Source: Bacteroidota bacterium
Lineage (GTDB): Bacteria > Bacteroidota > Bacteroidia > Chitinophagales > BACL12
Length of the DNA: 64,000 bases
Reading direction: 5' to 3'
NCBI GenBank assembly: GCA_016706255.1
Contig: JADJJZ010000011.1
Location: forward strand, 62,001 to 126,000
Positions within the stretch are counted from its first letter, which is position 1, and every line of letters starts with the position of its first letter. Shown piece after piece: positions 37,494 through 45,955 of this stretch. The position numbers were made by a program, and so were the translations under genes. The notes under the pieces were generated by a model. That model searched no databases and had not been told where the DNA came from. It was given only the letters and a program-made list of their open reading frames with translations.

Positions 37494-37778
37494 ATGGAAA
37501 TTCAACAAACTGATAACCATAAGAGGGGAAGTTTTTTCATTGAGATAAATGGAAAAAAAATGGCTGAAATGACCTATGTTTGGGCTGGGGCCGGTATAAT
37601 TATTATTGAACATACGGAAGTTGACGACGCATTAAGAGGTAAAAGTGCCGGCAAACAACTTGTTGCTCAAGCAGTGGCGTTTGCACGAGAAAAAGGTATT
37701 AAAATTAAACCGCTTTGTCCATTCGCGAAATCGGTTTTTGATAAAATTGATGATTATCATGATGTCTTGAAAAATTAA
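37494..37778 (+). CDS. Small GNAT-like N-acetyltransferase (Acetyltransf_CG type)
   Basis: 94 residues, close to the size of the small GNAT group. GSFFIEINGKKMAEMTYVW, then IIEHTEVDDALRGKSAGKQL with the acetyl-CoA pyrophosphate-binding R/G-x-x-G/A-x-x-L pattern, and IKPLCPFAKSVFDK at the end. Such proteins share the acetyl-CoA core but have unknown acceptors. It begins 55 bp after the last array unit. Confidence 0.88.
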   Translation: MEIQQTDNHKRGSFFIEINGKKMAEMTYVWAGAGIIIIEHTEVDDALRGKSAGKQLVAQAVAFAREKGIKIKPLCPFAKSVFDKIDDYHDVLKN

Positions 37779-38187
37779 AAACTACGTAGCTATTTTGTGA
37801 AAAAATTGAAATGTGTTGGGTTCAATATTAAATCAGTGCTATTTCAATTTCTTAAGATATTTAATTTAAATAACTGGGGCGTGTGCCGAAATGAACATTA
37901 GTTGATAGCTAAACAATCCGATACGGCACCGTGCTTTCCGCTCCAAATCCTCGTCCTTCGTTCCTCAGTCCTGCGGGTTTTACGCTGCAATCACTCACGC
38001 GGGGTTTCGGATTAATCATCTCATGGATGTCCGCGCATTATGTATTTTTGGAATGACGCCAAATAATGTAAATAAACAATTAATTAAGTAGAATTGTATC
38101 TGTTGGTTAATAAAGGTTAATCATTGTAATAATGTTCACTATCGGCGCGATTATTGTAAATTTGAAACTAAATTATCATTTATTACC
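37779..38187. repeat. Gap with GC-rich interspersed repeat (inverted)
   Basis: 37925-38010 includes TCCGCTCCAAATCCTCGTCC and CCTGCGGGTTTTACGCTGC, the reverse complement of the repeat at 24050-24115. The GC content is distinctly higher than the surroundings. The rest holds no gene; a TAAATTTG box at 38157-38164 could be the -7 element for the next gene. Confidence 0.65.
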
Positions 38188-38487
38188 ATGGCTAACAACA
38201 CTTCGCAACATATATTAAACACCGCTGCCAACCTTTTAGGATTCTGTTTATTCGTAATTACATCACTCCATATTGCCAGTCGCACTGAAACGCATATAAT
38301 TGATGAGCTTACTTCAGGCGTGGCGGTTTTGCTGACTTTTGCATGTTTGTTTTCATTTATTTCTATCAGAACCGTTCATCCAACTAAGGAAAGGAGATTG
38401 GAGAAAATTGCTGACTACCTTTTTGTAACCTCTCTTGCCGGTATTCTCATAATCATTTTACTGATTACATTGAACTTTATTAAATGA
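38188..38487 (+). CDS. Small membrane protein, unknown
   Basis: 99 residues with three likely membrane segments: LLGFCLFVITSLHIAS, LTSGVAVLLTFACLFSFISI and LFVTSLAGILIIILLITLNF. A basic stretch (HPTKERRLEK) lies between the second and third. I do not recognise a named family. The stop overlaps the ATG of the DUF347 gene (ATGA), so the two are translationally coupled and probably act together. Confidence 0.65.
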   Translation: MANNTSQHILNTAANLLGFCLFVITSLHIASRTETHIIDELTSGVAVLLTFACLFSFISIRTVHPTKERRLEKIADYLFVTSLAGILIIILLITLNFIK

Positions 38488-39237
38488 AAATTTATAACAA
38501 GCTACCGGCAATTACTTTGGCTTTCTGGGTAATGAAAATTTGTGCCACCACTTTGGGTGAAACTGCCGGCGATTTGTTATCTATGACTTTAAATGTTGGT
38601 TATGCTTTATCCTCTATCATTTTATTAAGCGTTTTTTTGATAACGCTCATTATTCAGTTATCTGTAAAAAAGTATCATCCTGTTATTTATTGGGCCGTTA
38701 TTTTATCTACCAGCACCGCAGGAACCACTATGTCCGATTACATGGACCGCACACTCGGATTGGGTTATGCCTTAGGTTCCTGCATTTTAATTGTTTTGCT
38801 GCTTACAACATTATTTATCTGGTTTCAATCAGAAAAATCACTTTCTGTTACTGAAATACGCACAAAAAAAGGTGAATTGTTTTATTGGACTGCCATATTA
38901 TTTTCCAATACCCTTGGCACAGCCTTGGGCGATTTTCTTGCTGATGATTCCGGTTTGGGCTTTGCTGGTGGAGCCATATTAATTGGAACATTATTAATAA
39001 TAATAATCGCCTGTTATTACTTTTCTAAAATTTCGCATGTGGTTTTATTTTGGGCGGCATTTGTTTTAACACGCCCTTTTGGCGCTACGTTCGGCGATTT
39101 GCTTACTAAGACAAAAGATCAGGGCGGACTCAATTTTGGAACAAGAGGCGCATCAATTACTTTGGGCTATTTTAATTTTGCTGATTTTAAATGCGCAACT
39201 CAAATTGAAAAAAGAAGCGAAATTCGAACAGTATTAA
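38484..39237 (+). CDS. DUF347-repeat membrane protein (C-terminal frameshift)
   Basis: The family (also COG4705) has four copies of a membrane repeat; here each has a T-x-G-x-x-x-x-D motif: TTLGETAGDLLSMTLNVGYA, TTMSDYMDRTLGLGYALG, NTLGTALGDFLADDSGLGFA, RPFGATFGDLLTKTKDQGG. The frame as read runs to 39293 with an untypical tail. Shifting frame around 39150-39160 gives LLWAILILLILN and KKEAKFEQY, then a stop at 39235-39237, a normal final helix and end for the family. The gene therefore probably carries a single-base indel. Function is unknown. Confidence 0.8.
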
Positions 39238-40055
39238 TATACATATTCAAAAAGTACGTGTTTTATCTGATTGTCCTGATTCGTTTCGATTAATTCTTGC
39301 AAAACCCCATTTTTGTTATAGGTTGCATCGATAGTAAATTCTGAAGAAATTAATTGAACCGGCTGAATGCCATGATATTTAATTTTGAAACTGGTTGTGT
39401 CTCCATTATAGAATGTAACAATACATTTAGTTATTCGTCCAAATCGAATGGTATACTGCTCGCTGTAGAGAAATGATTGCAACTCATTTGATTCAGTTTT
39501 AATAATCAGCGCAGGAGTATTCCTTTTATATTTAATGAGCTTACTGAAATTTCCATATTCTTCGTATTCGAATATTTGTGGATAGCCGAAAATAAACTTT
39601 CTTTCGTCAGAAACGCCTTGGGATACGATATAATCGCAATAATTTTTTGAGTTATATTGATAAGTAATATTTGTAATTCCACTGGATGATACTTTCTCTA
39701 CAAGCTCGTTTCTAACATAACTACAACTGTAAAAATTTACCATTGTATCCCGCTTTTCATTGATATAATATTCTGCAATAACATCCCCGAACGAATAATA
39801 GGTAAAGCGTCTGGAAAAATAAAATTCATTATTTGTGTAGTTTGTAACTGCAATTCGATTTCCTGACCTATCAAAACGAATTGTATCAGTTTTAATCGGC
39901 AAACTATCATCTCCAAAATAAGTATTTGAAATCATTACCCGGCAAGTGGGAATATTTCGTTCAAAAAATGACAAGTATCCTTCCTCAAATAATTGTCCGG
40001 ATACTGCACTTAACAAAATTAAATTAAACAGTATCAAACAAATGTTATGGCGCAT
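39234..40055 (-). CDS. Secreted protein of unknown function
   Basis: 273 residues with a signal peptide (MRHNICLILFNLILLSAVSG). The body contains short strand motifs with Y/F periodicity (DRSGNRIAVTNYTNN, ITYQYNSKNYCDYIVSQG, IDATYNKNGVLQELIETNQ), suggestive of RHS/YD-like antiparallel strands, but too weak for a family call. It converges on the DUF347 gene. Probably periplasmic or surface-exposed. Confidence 0.6.
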   Translation of the reverse strand: MRHNICLILFNLILLSAVSGQLFEEGYLSFFERNIPTCRVMISNTYFGDDSLPIKTDTIRFDRSGNRIAVTNYTNNEFYFSRRFTYYSFGDVIAEYYINEKRDTMVNFYSCSYVRNELVEKVSSSGITNITYQYNSKNYCDYIVSQGVSDERKFIFGYPQIFEYEEYGNFSKLIKYKRNTPALIIKTESNELQSFLYSEQYTIRFGRITKCIVTFYNGDTTSFKIKYHGIQPVQLISSEFTIDATYNKNGVLQELIETNQDNQIKHVLFEYVY

Positions 40056-40080
40056 TTCTTATGTCTTGAAACATTATAAA

Positions 40081-40117
40081 ACGAAAAAGTCGGCTGAAAA
40101 TATATTTCAACCGACTT
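40081..40117 (-). terminator. Rho-independent terminator
   Basis: On the minus strand AAGTCGGTTGAAA-TATAT-TTTCAGCCGACTT (13 bp with one T-G wobble) is followed by TTTTCGTTTT. It ends the transcript of the 40155-40928 gene. Confidence 0.85.
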
Positions 40118-40154
40118 AACAATTTTATTCAATTTTGGGCTGCAATTTGCTTAT

Positions 40155-40928
40155 TTATTCAATGGTGACGCTTGCTGTATTTATAAAAACATCTTCCTCA
40201 TTATAAATATCTACATAATAAAGTCCCTTTTCTTTAAAAGTGGCTTTGAATGCAAAATAATCCCAATCTTTTTCGATACTTACCGTAAAACTCATGGTGG
40301 GTTCTCCAAATAAATCATCCTCTTCGTTAAAAATATCTACATAAACATATTCTGATTCAAAAGGGCGGTTGTTATTTGCTACATAGCAGGTAACAGTAAC
40401 ACTGTCAGAGGTTAAGTAAAATACGCTCGATTCGCCAATTAAATTGATACTGGCATCCACAGTATTACAAAATCGCATTTCTGAATTTTCATAATAGTAA
40501 GTATCTATTTTATTGGTATCGCTAACAATTGTATAATCTATAGCTACATCAAATTCTACGCTAGCCATTTCATTACCATTAAACATCATGGTTGCTTTGT
40601 AATCGCCGGGTGTTGTGAAAAATTGATCGCGTACAAACCAGGAAGTCGTGTTATCTGAAGCAGGAATCGTTTCAAACGGAATGTATTTATTTTGAGTTAC
40701 ATCCCATTGATCAATATACAAATACCAAACGCCACTAGCAAAATTGGAAGGTTGCTTATATAATATGTAAACATATCCGCCTTCCTTTGCTACATCCCAT
40801 GATGCATATACACCGGAGGGGTTTCCACTTTGGTCGTATGACTCACATAAAACAATACTTTGAGCCCGTAGTCCCAAGCTGAAACAAAGCATTAAAAAGG
40901 CTAAAACGAGGTTGTGTTGTGTGCGCAT
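40155..40928 (-). CDS. Secreted protein of unknown function
   Basis: 257 residues with a signal peptide (LVLAFLMLCFSLGLRAQ). The mature part looks like beta-sandwich modules: residues WYLYIDQWDVTQNKYIPFE, YVDIFNEEDDLFGEP, DYFAFKATFKEKGLYYVDIY. The paired use of VDI(F/Y)NEED in two places suggests two related domains. No T9SS tail is seen, so it is probably periplasmic or exported by another route. No enzymatic motif. It has a clear terminator downstream. Confidence 0.65.
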   Translation of the reverse strand: MRTQHNLVLAFLMLCFSLGLRAQSIVLCESYDQSGNPSGVYASWDVAKEGGYVYILYKQPSNFASGVWYLYIDQWDVTQNKYIPFETIPASDNTTSWFVRDQFFTTPGDYKATMMFNGNEMASVEFDVAIDYTIVSDTNKIDTYYYENSEMRFCNTVDASINLIGESSVFYLTSDSVTVTCYVANNNRPFESEYVYVDIFNEEDDLFGEPTMSFTVSIEKDWDYFAFKATFKEKGLYYVDIYNEEDVFINTASVTIE

Positions 40929-41024
40929 AATTTAAAATTTTGGGTAAAGTTATATTAATTATAAATGCATTTCAAAGGATAAAAAATATAAAATTATTGT
41001 TGATTAAAATCACATTTACCGCAT

Positions 41025-41053
41025 AAAAAATCCGGAATTATAATACTCCGGAC
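41025..41053 (-). terminator. Rho-independent terminator of prfB
   Basis: Minus strand: CCGGAGT-ATTATA-ATTCCGG, seven base pairs including a G-T wobble, followed by ATTTTTTATG. It lies 22 bp after the prfB stop. Confidence 0.8.
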
Positions 41054-41074
41054 CTTTCATAATTATTTATTTTA

Positions 41075-42152
41075 TTACTCCATAAGCAGGTAGGCTTTGA
41101 TAAATTCATCCAAGCCTCCGTTTAATACAGCATCTGCATTTCCGGTTTCATAACCTGTTCTGGCATCTTTAACCAATTTATAAGGATGTAAAACATAATT
41201 TCGAATCTGGCTACCCCATTCAATTTTCTTTTTGGTGCCTTCAATTTTATCTTTTACTTCCTGACGTTTCTGCAATTCTAAATCATATAATTTACTGCGC
41301 AACATTTGCATAGCCATTTCACGGTTTAAACCCTGTGTTCTGTTCACCTGACAGGCAACAACAATACCGGTAGGTAAGTGGGTTACCCGCACTGCCGTTT
41401 CCACCTTATTTACATTCTGACCACCGGCACCACCACTTCGGAAGGTGTCCCAGGTTAAATCGGAAGGTGAAATATTAATTTCAATGGTATCATCAATCAA
41501 TGGCGAAACAAACACACTGGCAAAACTCGTATGCCTTTTTGCATTGCTGTCGAAAGGAGAGATGCGCACCAAACGATGCACGCCATTTTCACTTTTCAGC
41601 AAACCATAAGCAAACTCACCATCAATTTGTAATGAAGCACTTTTAATGCCCGCCACATCACCTGCCTGAAAATCGAGTTCCGTTACTTTAAATCCGTTTT
41701 TACTCGCCCACATATTATACATGCGGTATAACATACTCGCCCAATCGCAACTTTCTGTGCCACCAGCACCTGAGTTTATCGTTAAAATTGCAGGTAATTG
41801 ATCTTCATGTTCGGTAAGTGTCGATTTAAATTCCAGCTCGTCCAGTATTGCCTGTGATTTTACATACTGTGCTTCCAATTCCTCTTCACCCGCCTCACCG
41901 GCTTGCGAAAATTCATATAGCACTTCCAGGTCGTCAACGGCTGCTGCGGCATCATTATAGCTATTAATCCAGATATTGTTAATCTTGATTCGCTTCAACA
42001 CCACCTCAGCATTTTTCGGATCATCCCAAAAACCCGGCTGGTGTGTAATTTGTTCGTCTTCTCTTACTTGTGTAACCTTATCATCGAAGTTAAAGAAACC
42101 TCCTCAAAACAAGCAGTTTTTCTTTTAAATCTGTTAAATGTTCGAATGTCAT
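41075..42152 (-). CDS. prfB: Peptide chain release factor 2 with +1 frameshift
   Basis: The complete protein (358 residues) is only obtained by a +1 shift: a 20-codon opening frame from ATG 42152 (MTFEHLTDLKEKLLVLRRFL) meets TAA at 42092-42090, and one base later NFDDKVTQVREDEQITHQPG continues into the main body. The slip site is CTT TAA C preceded by AGGAGG and 3 nt, the same geometry as the known prfB recoding site. The body has the RF2 tripeptide SPF in RISPFDSNAKRHTSFASV and the peptidyl-tRNA hydrolysis motif GGQ in SGGAGGQNVNKVETAVR. RF2 reads UAA and UGA. The shift was inferred by reading all three frames. Confidence 0.95.
42089..42104 (-). promoter_or_regulatory. Programmed +1 frameshift site of prfB
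   Basis: Minus strand AGGAGG (42104-42099), TTT, CTT (42095-42093), TAA (42092-42090), C. An internal Shine-Dalgarno-like sequence three bases upstream of the CUU slippery codon, as in other bacteria. The stop is UAA, whereas the well-studied sites have UGA. Confidence 0.92.
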
Positions 42153-42506
42153 GCGGCAAAGATAGCCAAATTAGGGAATTAGCAAATTGGTTGATTAGCA
42201 AATTAGCTAATTGGGTGAGGAGGTAGATGTTGATTTAGAGTTTTACAAGGCACGCTTGGTTGAATTAGCAAATTAGCTTATTAGCAAATTAGCTGATGGG
42301 GTGATTCGTAAACTATAAATTATTCTTACAAATCAACATCCTGTTATTTTTTGCAAAAAAATAACCCTCAAATTTCATTAATCACTTTTAGCATTCTCAA
42401 AATTGACTATATATCGACGCATGTGCACAAGCGATAAACCCCATTTGCTAATTTGCTAATTGCCAAATTTGCTAATTAATTTCACACCTTTGTAAAAATT
42501 CCACGC
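42153..42506. repeat. GCTAATTAGCAAATT-type repeats
   Basis: AT-rich gap filled with repeated words such as TTAGCAAATTAGCTAATT and TTGCTAATTTGCTAATTGCC at 42165-42210, 42260-42300 and 42440-42480. They are the same as those at 53.3-53.9 and 55.6-56.1 kb. No gene. A weak CACCTTTG box near 42485 might serve glpD. Confidence 0.75.
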
Positions 42507-44147
42507 TTGTCGCTCAACACATTACTTCGGAACGAAAATTTGGCAAAAGCCCGGCAGGTCACCTATGACCTTATTATTATTGGAGGCGGAATTACGGGGG
42601 CTGGAATTGCACTTGATGCCGCTGCAAGAGGATTGAAGGTGCTTTTGCTTGAAAAATACGACTTCGCAGGTGGAACTTCTTCAAAATCGACTAAGCTGAT
42701 TCATGGCGGATTACGATATTTAAAACAGCTGGAATTTGGATTGGTGCGGACGGTTGGAATTGAACGTGCTGTTATTCATAAACTTGCACCACATTTGGTT
42801 GAACCTGTTAATATGGTGTTGCCGATTTATAAGGACGGCAGTCTCGGCAAATTTTCCACATCGCTGGCATTACGCATTTATGATGCACTGGCGCAGGTGA
42901 AAAAAGAAGACCGTTATTATCTTGTAGATAGTAAATTAATGTCTGAACTGGAACCCCTCATAAATAAAAACGGATTATTAGGTGCGGCAATTTATAAAGA
43001 ATTCAGAACGGATGATGCACGATTAACATTGAGTGTTATTAAATCAGCAAATCAATACGGTGCAGACTGTTTTAATTATCTGAAAGCAGAAAATTTTTTA
43101 TTTGAAAATAATAAAATTACCGGCGTTATCGCAAGAGATTTAATTAGCGATAAACAAATGGAATTTAAAGGCACATTTGTAATTAACGCTGCAGGCCCAT
43201 GGGTAGATGATGTTCGGAGTTTAGAAACATTACCTAAAGGGAAAAAATTACATCTCACCAAAGGTATACATATTGTTGTTCATAAATCGGATTTACCTGT
43301 AAAACATGCCTTGTATTTTGATGTTGCGGGTGATAACCGTATGATATTTATTATTCCGCGAGGTGATATCGTTTATATTGGGACTACTGATACGAATTAT
43401 ACCGGCGACAAAGATAATATCAGCCTTACTACAGAAGATGCCAATTACCTGATTCAGGCTGTAAATGCTTTGTTTCCTGAACTTGCGTTACGCAATAATC
43501 AGATTTTGTCGGGTTGGGCCGGTTTGCGGCCGCTAATACATGAGGAAGGAAAGTCACCATCTGAATTATCTCGAAAAGATGAAATATTTATTTCAGATAA
43601 GGGATTGATTTCCATAGCAGGAGGTAAATTAACCGGTTACCGGAAAATGGCTGAAAAGGTTGTTAATCTGCTCGCAAAAAAAGAAAAAAAACTCGGTAAA
43701 CATATTCCTGCAGGTCATACGATAAATATTAAATTATTTGGCGCTGATTTTAATATCCCAATTGAAGAATATATTGAAAGAAGAACAGGTGAGGCAAAAC
43801 AAATTGAGGTAAGCAGAAAAACAATTACCTATTTAGTACATAATTACGGCACTGCTACAGAAGATATCATTAACCTGGCATTTGAAATAGGAAATTCGGT
43901 TAAAAATGCACACTTAAGAATATTAACGGCTGAAATAATTTATTGTATTGAAAATGAAATGGTAACCAACGTGAGCGATTTTATTATTCGCAGAACAGGA
44001 TTATTATATTTCGATATGCCAACTGCCAAGGCAATATATACAGATGTGGCAAATGTTATTGCTGATAGATTAAATTTAGATGAAGTCGAAAAACAGCAGC
44101 AAATTGAATTCTTTTTAACTGCCCTTGTACAGGTGCTTCCGGCCTGA
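42507..44147 (+). CDS. glpD: FAD-dependent glycerol-3-phosphate dehydrogenase
   Basis: 546 residues. The FAD site is DLIIIGGGITGAGIALDAAA followed by LLEKYDFAGGTSSKSTKL and IHGGLRYLKQ. GTTDTNYTGDK, ILSGWAGLRPLI and SIAGGKLTGYRKMAE are conserved in GlpD. It oxidises glycerol-3-phosphate to dihydroxyacetone phosphate at the inner membrane, feeding electrons to quinone. The start is TTG (no nearby in-frame ATG), and the N-terminus LNTLLRNENLAKARQVTYD reads well. No glpF or glpK is adjacent. Confidence 0.95.
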   Translation: MSLNTLLRNENLAKARQVTYDLIIIGGGITGAGIALDAAARGLKVLLLEKYDFAGGTSSKSTKLIHGGLRYLKQLEFGLVRTVGIERAVIHKLAPHLVEPVNMVLPIYKDGSLGKFSTSLALRIYDALAQVKKEDRYYLVDSKLMSELEPLINKNGLLGAAIYKEFRTDDARLTLSVIKSANQYGADCFNYLKAENFLFENNKITGVIARDLISDKQMEFKGTFVINAAGPWVDDVRSLETLPKGKKLHLTKGIHIVVHKSDLPVKHALYFDVAGDNRMIFIIPRGDIVYIGTTDTNYTGDKDNISLTTEDANYLIQAVNALFPELALRNNQILSGWAGLRPLIHEEGKSPSELSRKDEIFISDKGLISIAGGKLTGYRKMAEKVVNLLAKKEKKLGKHIPAGHTINIKLFGADFNIPIEEYIERRTGEAKQIEVSRKTITYLVHNYGTATEDIINLAFEIGNSVKNAHLRILTAEIIYCIENEMVTNVSDFIIRRTGLLYFDMPTAKAIYTDVANVIADRLNLDEVEKQQQIEFFLTALVQVLPA

Positions 44148-44243
44148 GCTGTACGCTGGTACGTACAATTATCAACAACTATGTGGTATAACCTTGTTTG
44201 TAGTTCTGCAAACATAAGCTAATCTTGGATTACAAACCACGAT

Positions 44244-45593
44244 ATGGCATTGAAGAAAAAAGCTAAAGTGCAGGAGGAGAAAAAAATTTTCATTCTAGAC
44301 ACATCGGTTATACTGCACGACCATAATTCTGTAAACAAATTTGAGGAACATGATGTAGTTATTCCCATAACAGTGCTGGAAGAATTAGACAACTTCAAGA
44401 AGGGTAACGAAACCATCAATTTTGAAGCAAGGGAATTTATTCGATTTCTCGATAATAAATCGAAGGAAAGTACTTTGCAGGAGTGGCGACCAATTAACGG
44501 ACGCACTACAGGGCGCATGCTGGTTGCCATGTATGAACATACCGGTTTAAATGCTGAAGAAGTTTTTGGAGAAGAAAAGCCTGATCATAAAATATTGAAT
44601 ACGGCTTTGGTTATGAAACAAAAATATCCGACGCATAAGGTTATTTTGGTTACAAAAGATATTAATCTTCGTCTGAAAGCCAAGTCGCTCGGACTTTACA
44701 GCGAAGATTACAAAAACGATAAAATTGAAAATCCCGATTTATTAAAGGAACCAATTGAAACAATTGAAGGGATTGATCACGAAACAATTGATAAAATTTA
44801 CAGCGACGGATTTATCGGATTTAAAAAAATATTAAAACAGGAACCATTTTCCAATCAGTGTTTTATTTTGAAAAATGGCAGCAGCAGTGTATTAGCAAGT
44901 TATAATTCTGAAGAAAAAGTATTTGAACGAATTAATAAAGCTACTGCATACGGTATTAAACCACGTAATGCTGAACAGGTATTTGCCCTAAATGTTTTAC
45001 TGGATCCGGATATTAAACTGGTAGCATTACAGGGACAATCAGGAACCGGGAAAACCTTGCTGGCATTGGCTTCTGCATTAGAACAAAGAAGAAATTATAA
45101 ACAAATATTTCTTGCCCGCCCAATTATTCCATTAAATAATAAAGACATTGGTTATTTACCGGGCGATATTAAATCCAAACTGAATCCATACATGGAACCA
45201 CTTTGGGATAATTTAAAAATGATTCAAAATCAATTTGAGCAAAACGACAGCGAATACAAAGCAATTGCGCAAATGATTGAACAGGAAAAACTCGTCATTC
45301 AGCCACTTGCTTATATTCGTGGTCGCAGTATTTCCAATATTTATTTTATCATCGATGAAGCTCAAAATCTCACACCGCTCGAAGTAAAAACCATCATCAC
45401 CCGAGCAGGAGAGAACACAAAAATCATTTTCACCGGCGACATCAATCAAATCGATACACCCTATCTCGATACCCACAGCAACGGATTGAGTTATTTGATA
45501 GACAAGATAAACAACCACCCAATGTGCTCCGTAATCACCCTCCAAAAAGGCGAACGCAGCGAACTCGCCAACCTGGCCAACGAATTATTATAA
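44244..45593 (+). CDS. PhoH family ATPase with N-terminal PIN domain
   Basis: 449 residues, PhoH2-like layout. An N-terminal PIN RNase-type domain starts at KKIFILDTSVILHDHNSV and includes EELDNFKKG and VILVTKDINLRLKAKS. The C-terminal PhoH helicase-like domain has Walker A LQGQSGTGKTLLALASA near residue 263, PIIPLNNKDIGYLPGD, and Walker B FIIDEAQNLTPLEVKTII. Such proteins are described as RNA helicase/RNase combinations. The acidic PIN residues (Asp in LDTS, VTKD) look intact. Followed by GC-rich inverted repeats rather than a gene. Confidence 0.93.
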   Translation: MALKKKAKVQEEKKIFILDTSVILHDHNSVNKFEEHDVVIPITVLEELDNFKKGNETINFEAREFIRFLDNKSKESTLQEWRPINGRTTGRMLVAMYEHTGLNAEEVFGEEKPDHKILNTALVMKQKYPTHKVILVTKDINLRLKAKSLGLYSEDYKNDKIENPDLLKEPIETIEGIDHETIDKIYSDGFIGFKKILKQEPFSNQCFILKNGSSSVLASYNSEEKVFERINKATAYGIKPRNAEQVFALNVLLDPDIKLVALQGQSGTGKTLLALASALEQRRNYKQIFLARPIIPLNNKDIGYLPGDIKSKLNPYMEPLWDNLKMIQNQFEQNDSEYKAIAQMIEQEKLVIQPLAYIRGRSISNIYFIIDEAQNLTPLEVKTIITRAGENTKIIFTGDINQIDTPYLDTHSNGLSYLIDKINNHPMCSVITLQKGERSELANLANELL

Positions 45594-45955
45594 AAAAATA
45601 GCATAAAAAAAGCAACCCCGCTCTGCGCAGTCGGAGACTGCGCAGCCGAACCGCGGTCTCCCGACCGATAGGTTTAAATTGTAATTCCAAGTAACCAAAT
45701 AATTCCAATTATAAAGGTGGTCCAAGACCATCACCGCTCTGCGCTGTCTCCGACTGCGCTGAGGCTTCCGCGGTCTCCGACCGTCTTGATTTAAGTAACT
45801 ATTGAAGTTTGAATTAGATATTTGTTTTTGTTTACAAGATGGTCAAAGACCATGTAAGCCTCAGCGCAGTCGGAGACAGCGCAGAGCGACATACAAACGT
45901 AAACGTGTGCATATCATTCATCTGAACTCGGATTCAAATCTGCTATTTTCGCGCT
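45594..45955. repeat. GC-rich inverted repeat cluster
   Basis: 45622-45644 is a hairpin, CTGCGCAGTC-GGA-GACTGCGCAG. 45735-45767 (CGCTCTGCGCTGTCTCCGAC and on) and 45856-45888 are a 33-bp perfect inverted repeat with an 88-bp loop. The 8-mer GTCTCCGA or its complement occurs at least four times. Small palindromes TGGTC-CAA-GACCA and TGGTC-AAA-GACCA flank the arms. The GC content contrasts with the AT-rich neighbours. No coding potential; a REP-like element family is likely. Confidence 0.85.

Noticed and set aside
39152..39293. Natural C-terminal extension of the DUF347 protein
   Set aside because: The extra residues are atypical and overlap the convergent gene by about 60 bp, while the other frame restores a normal ending.
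41075..42004. A 309-residue prfB with its own TTG-like start at 42004
   Set aside because: The family needs the N-terminal domain, which is supplied by the +1 frameshift from ATG 42152.
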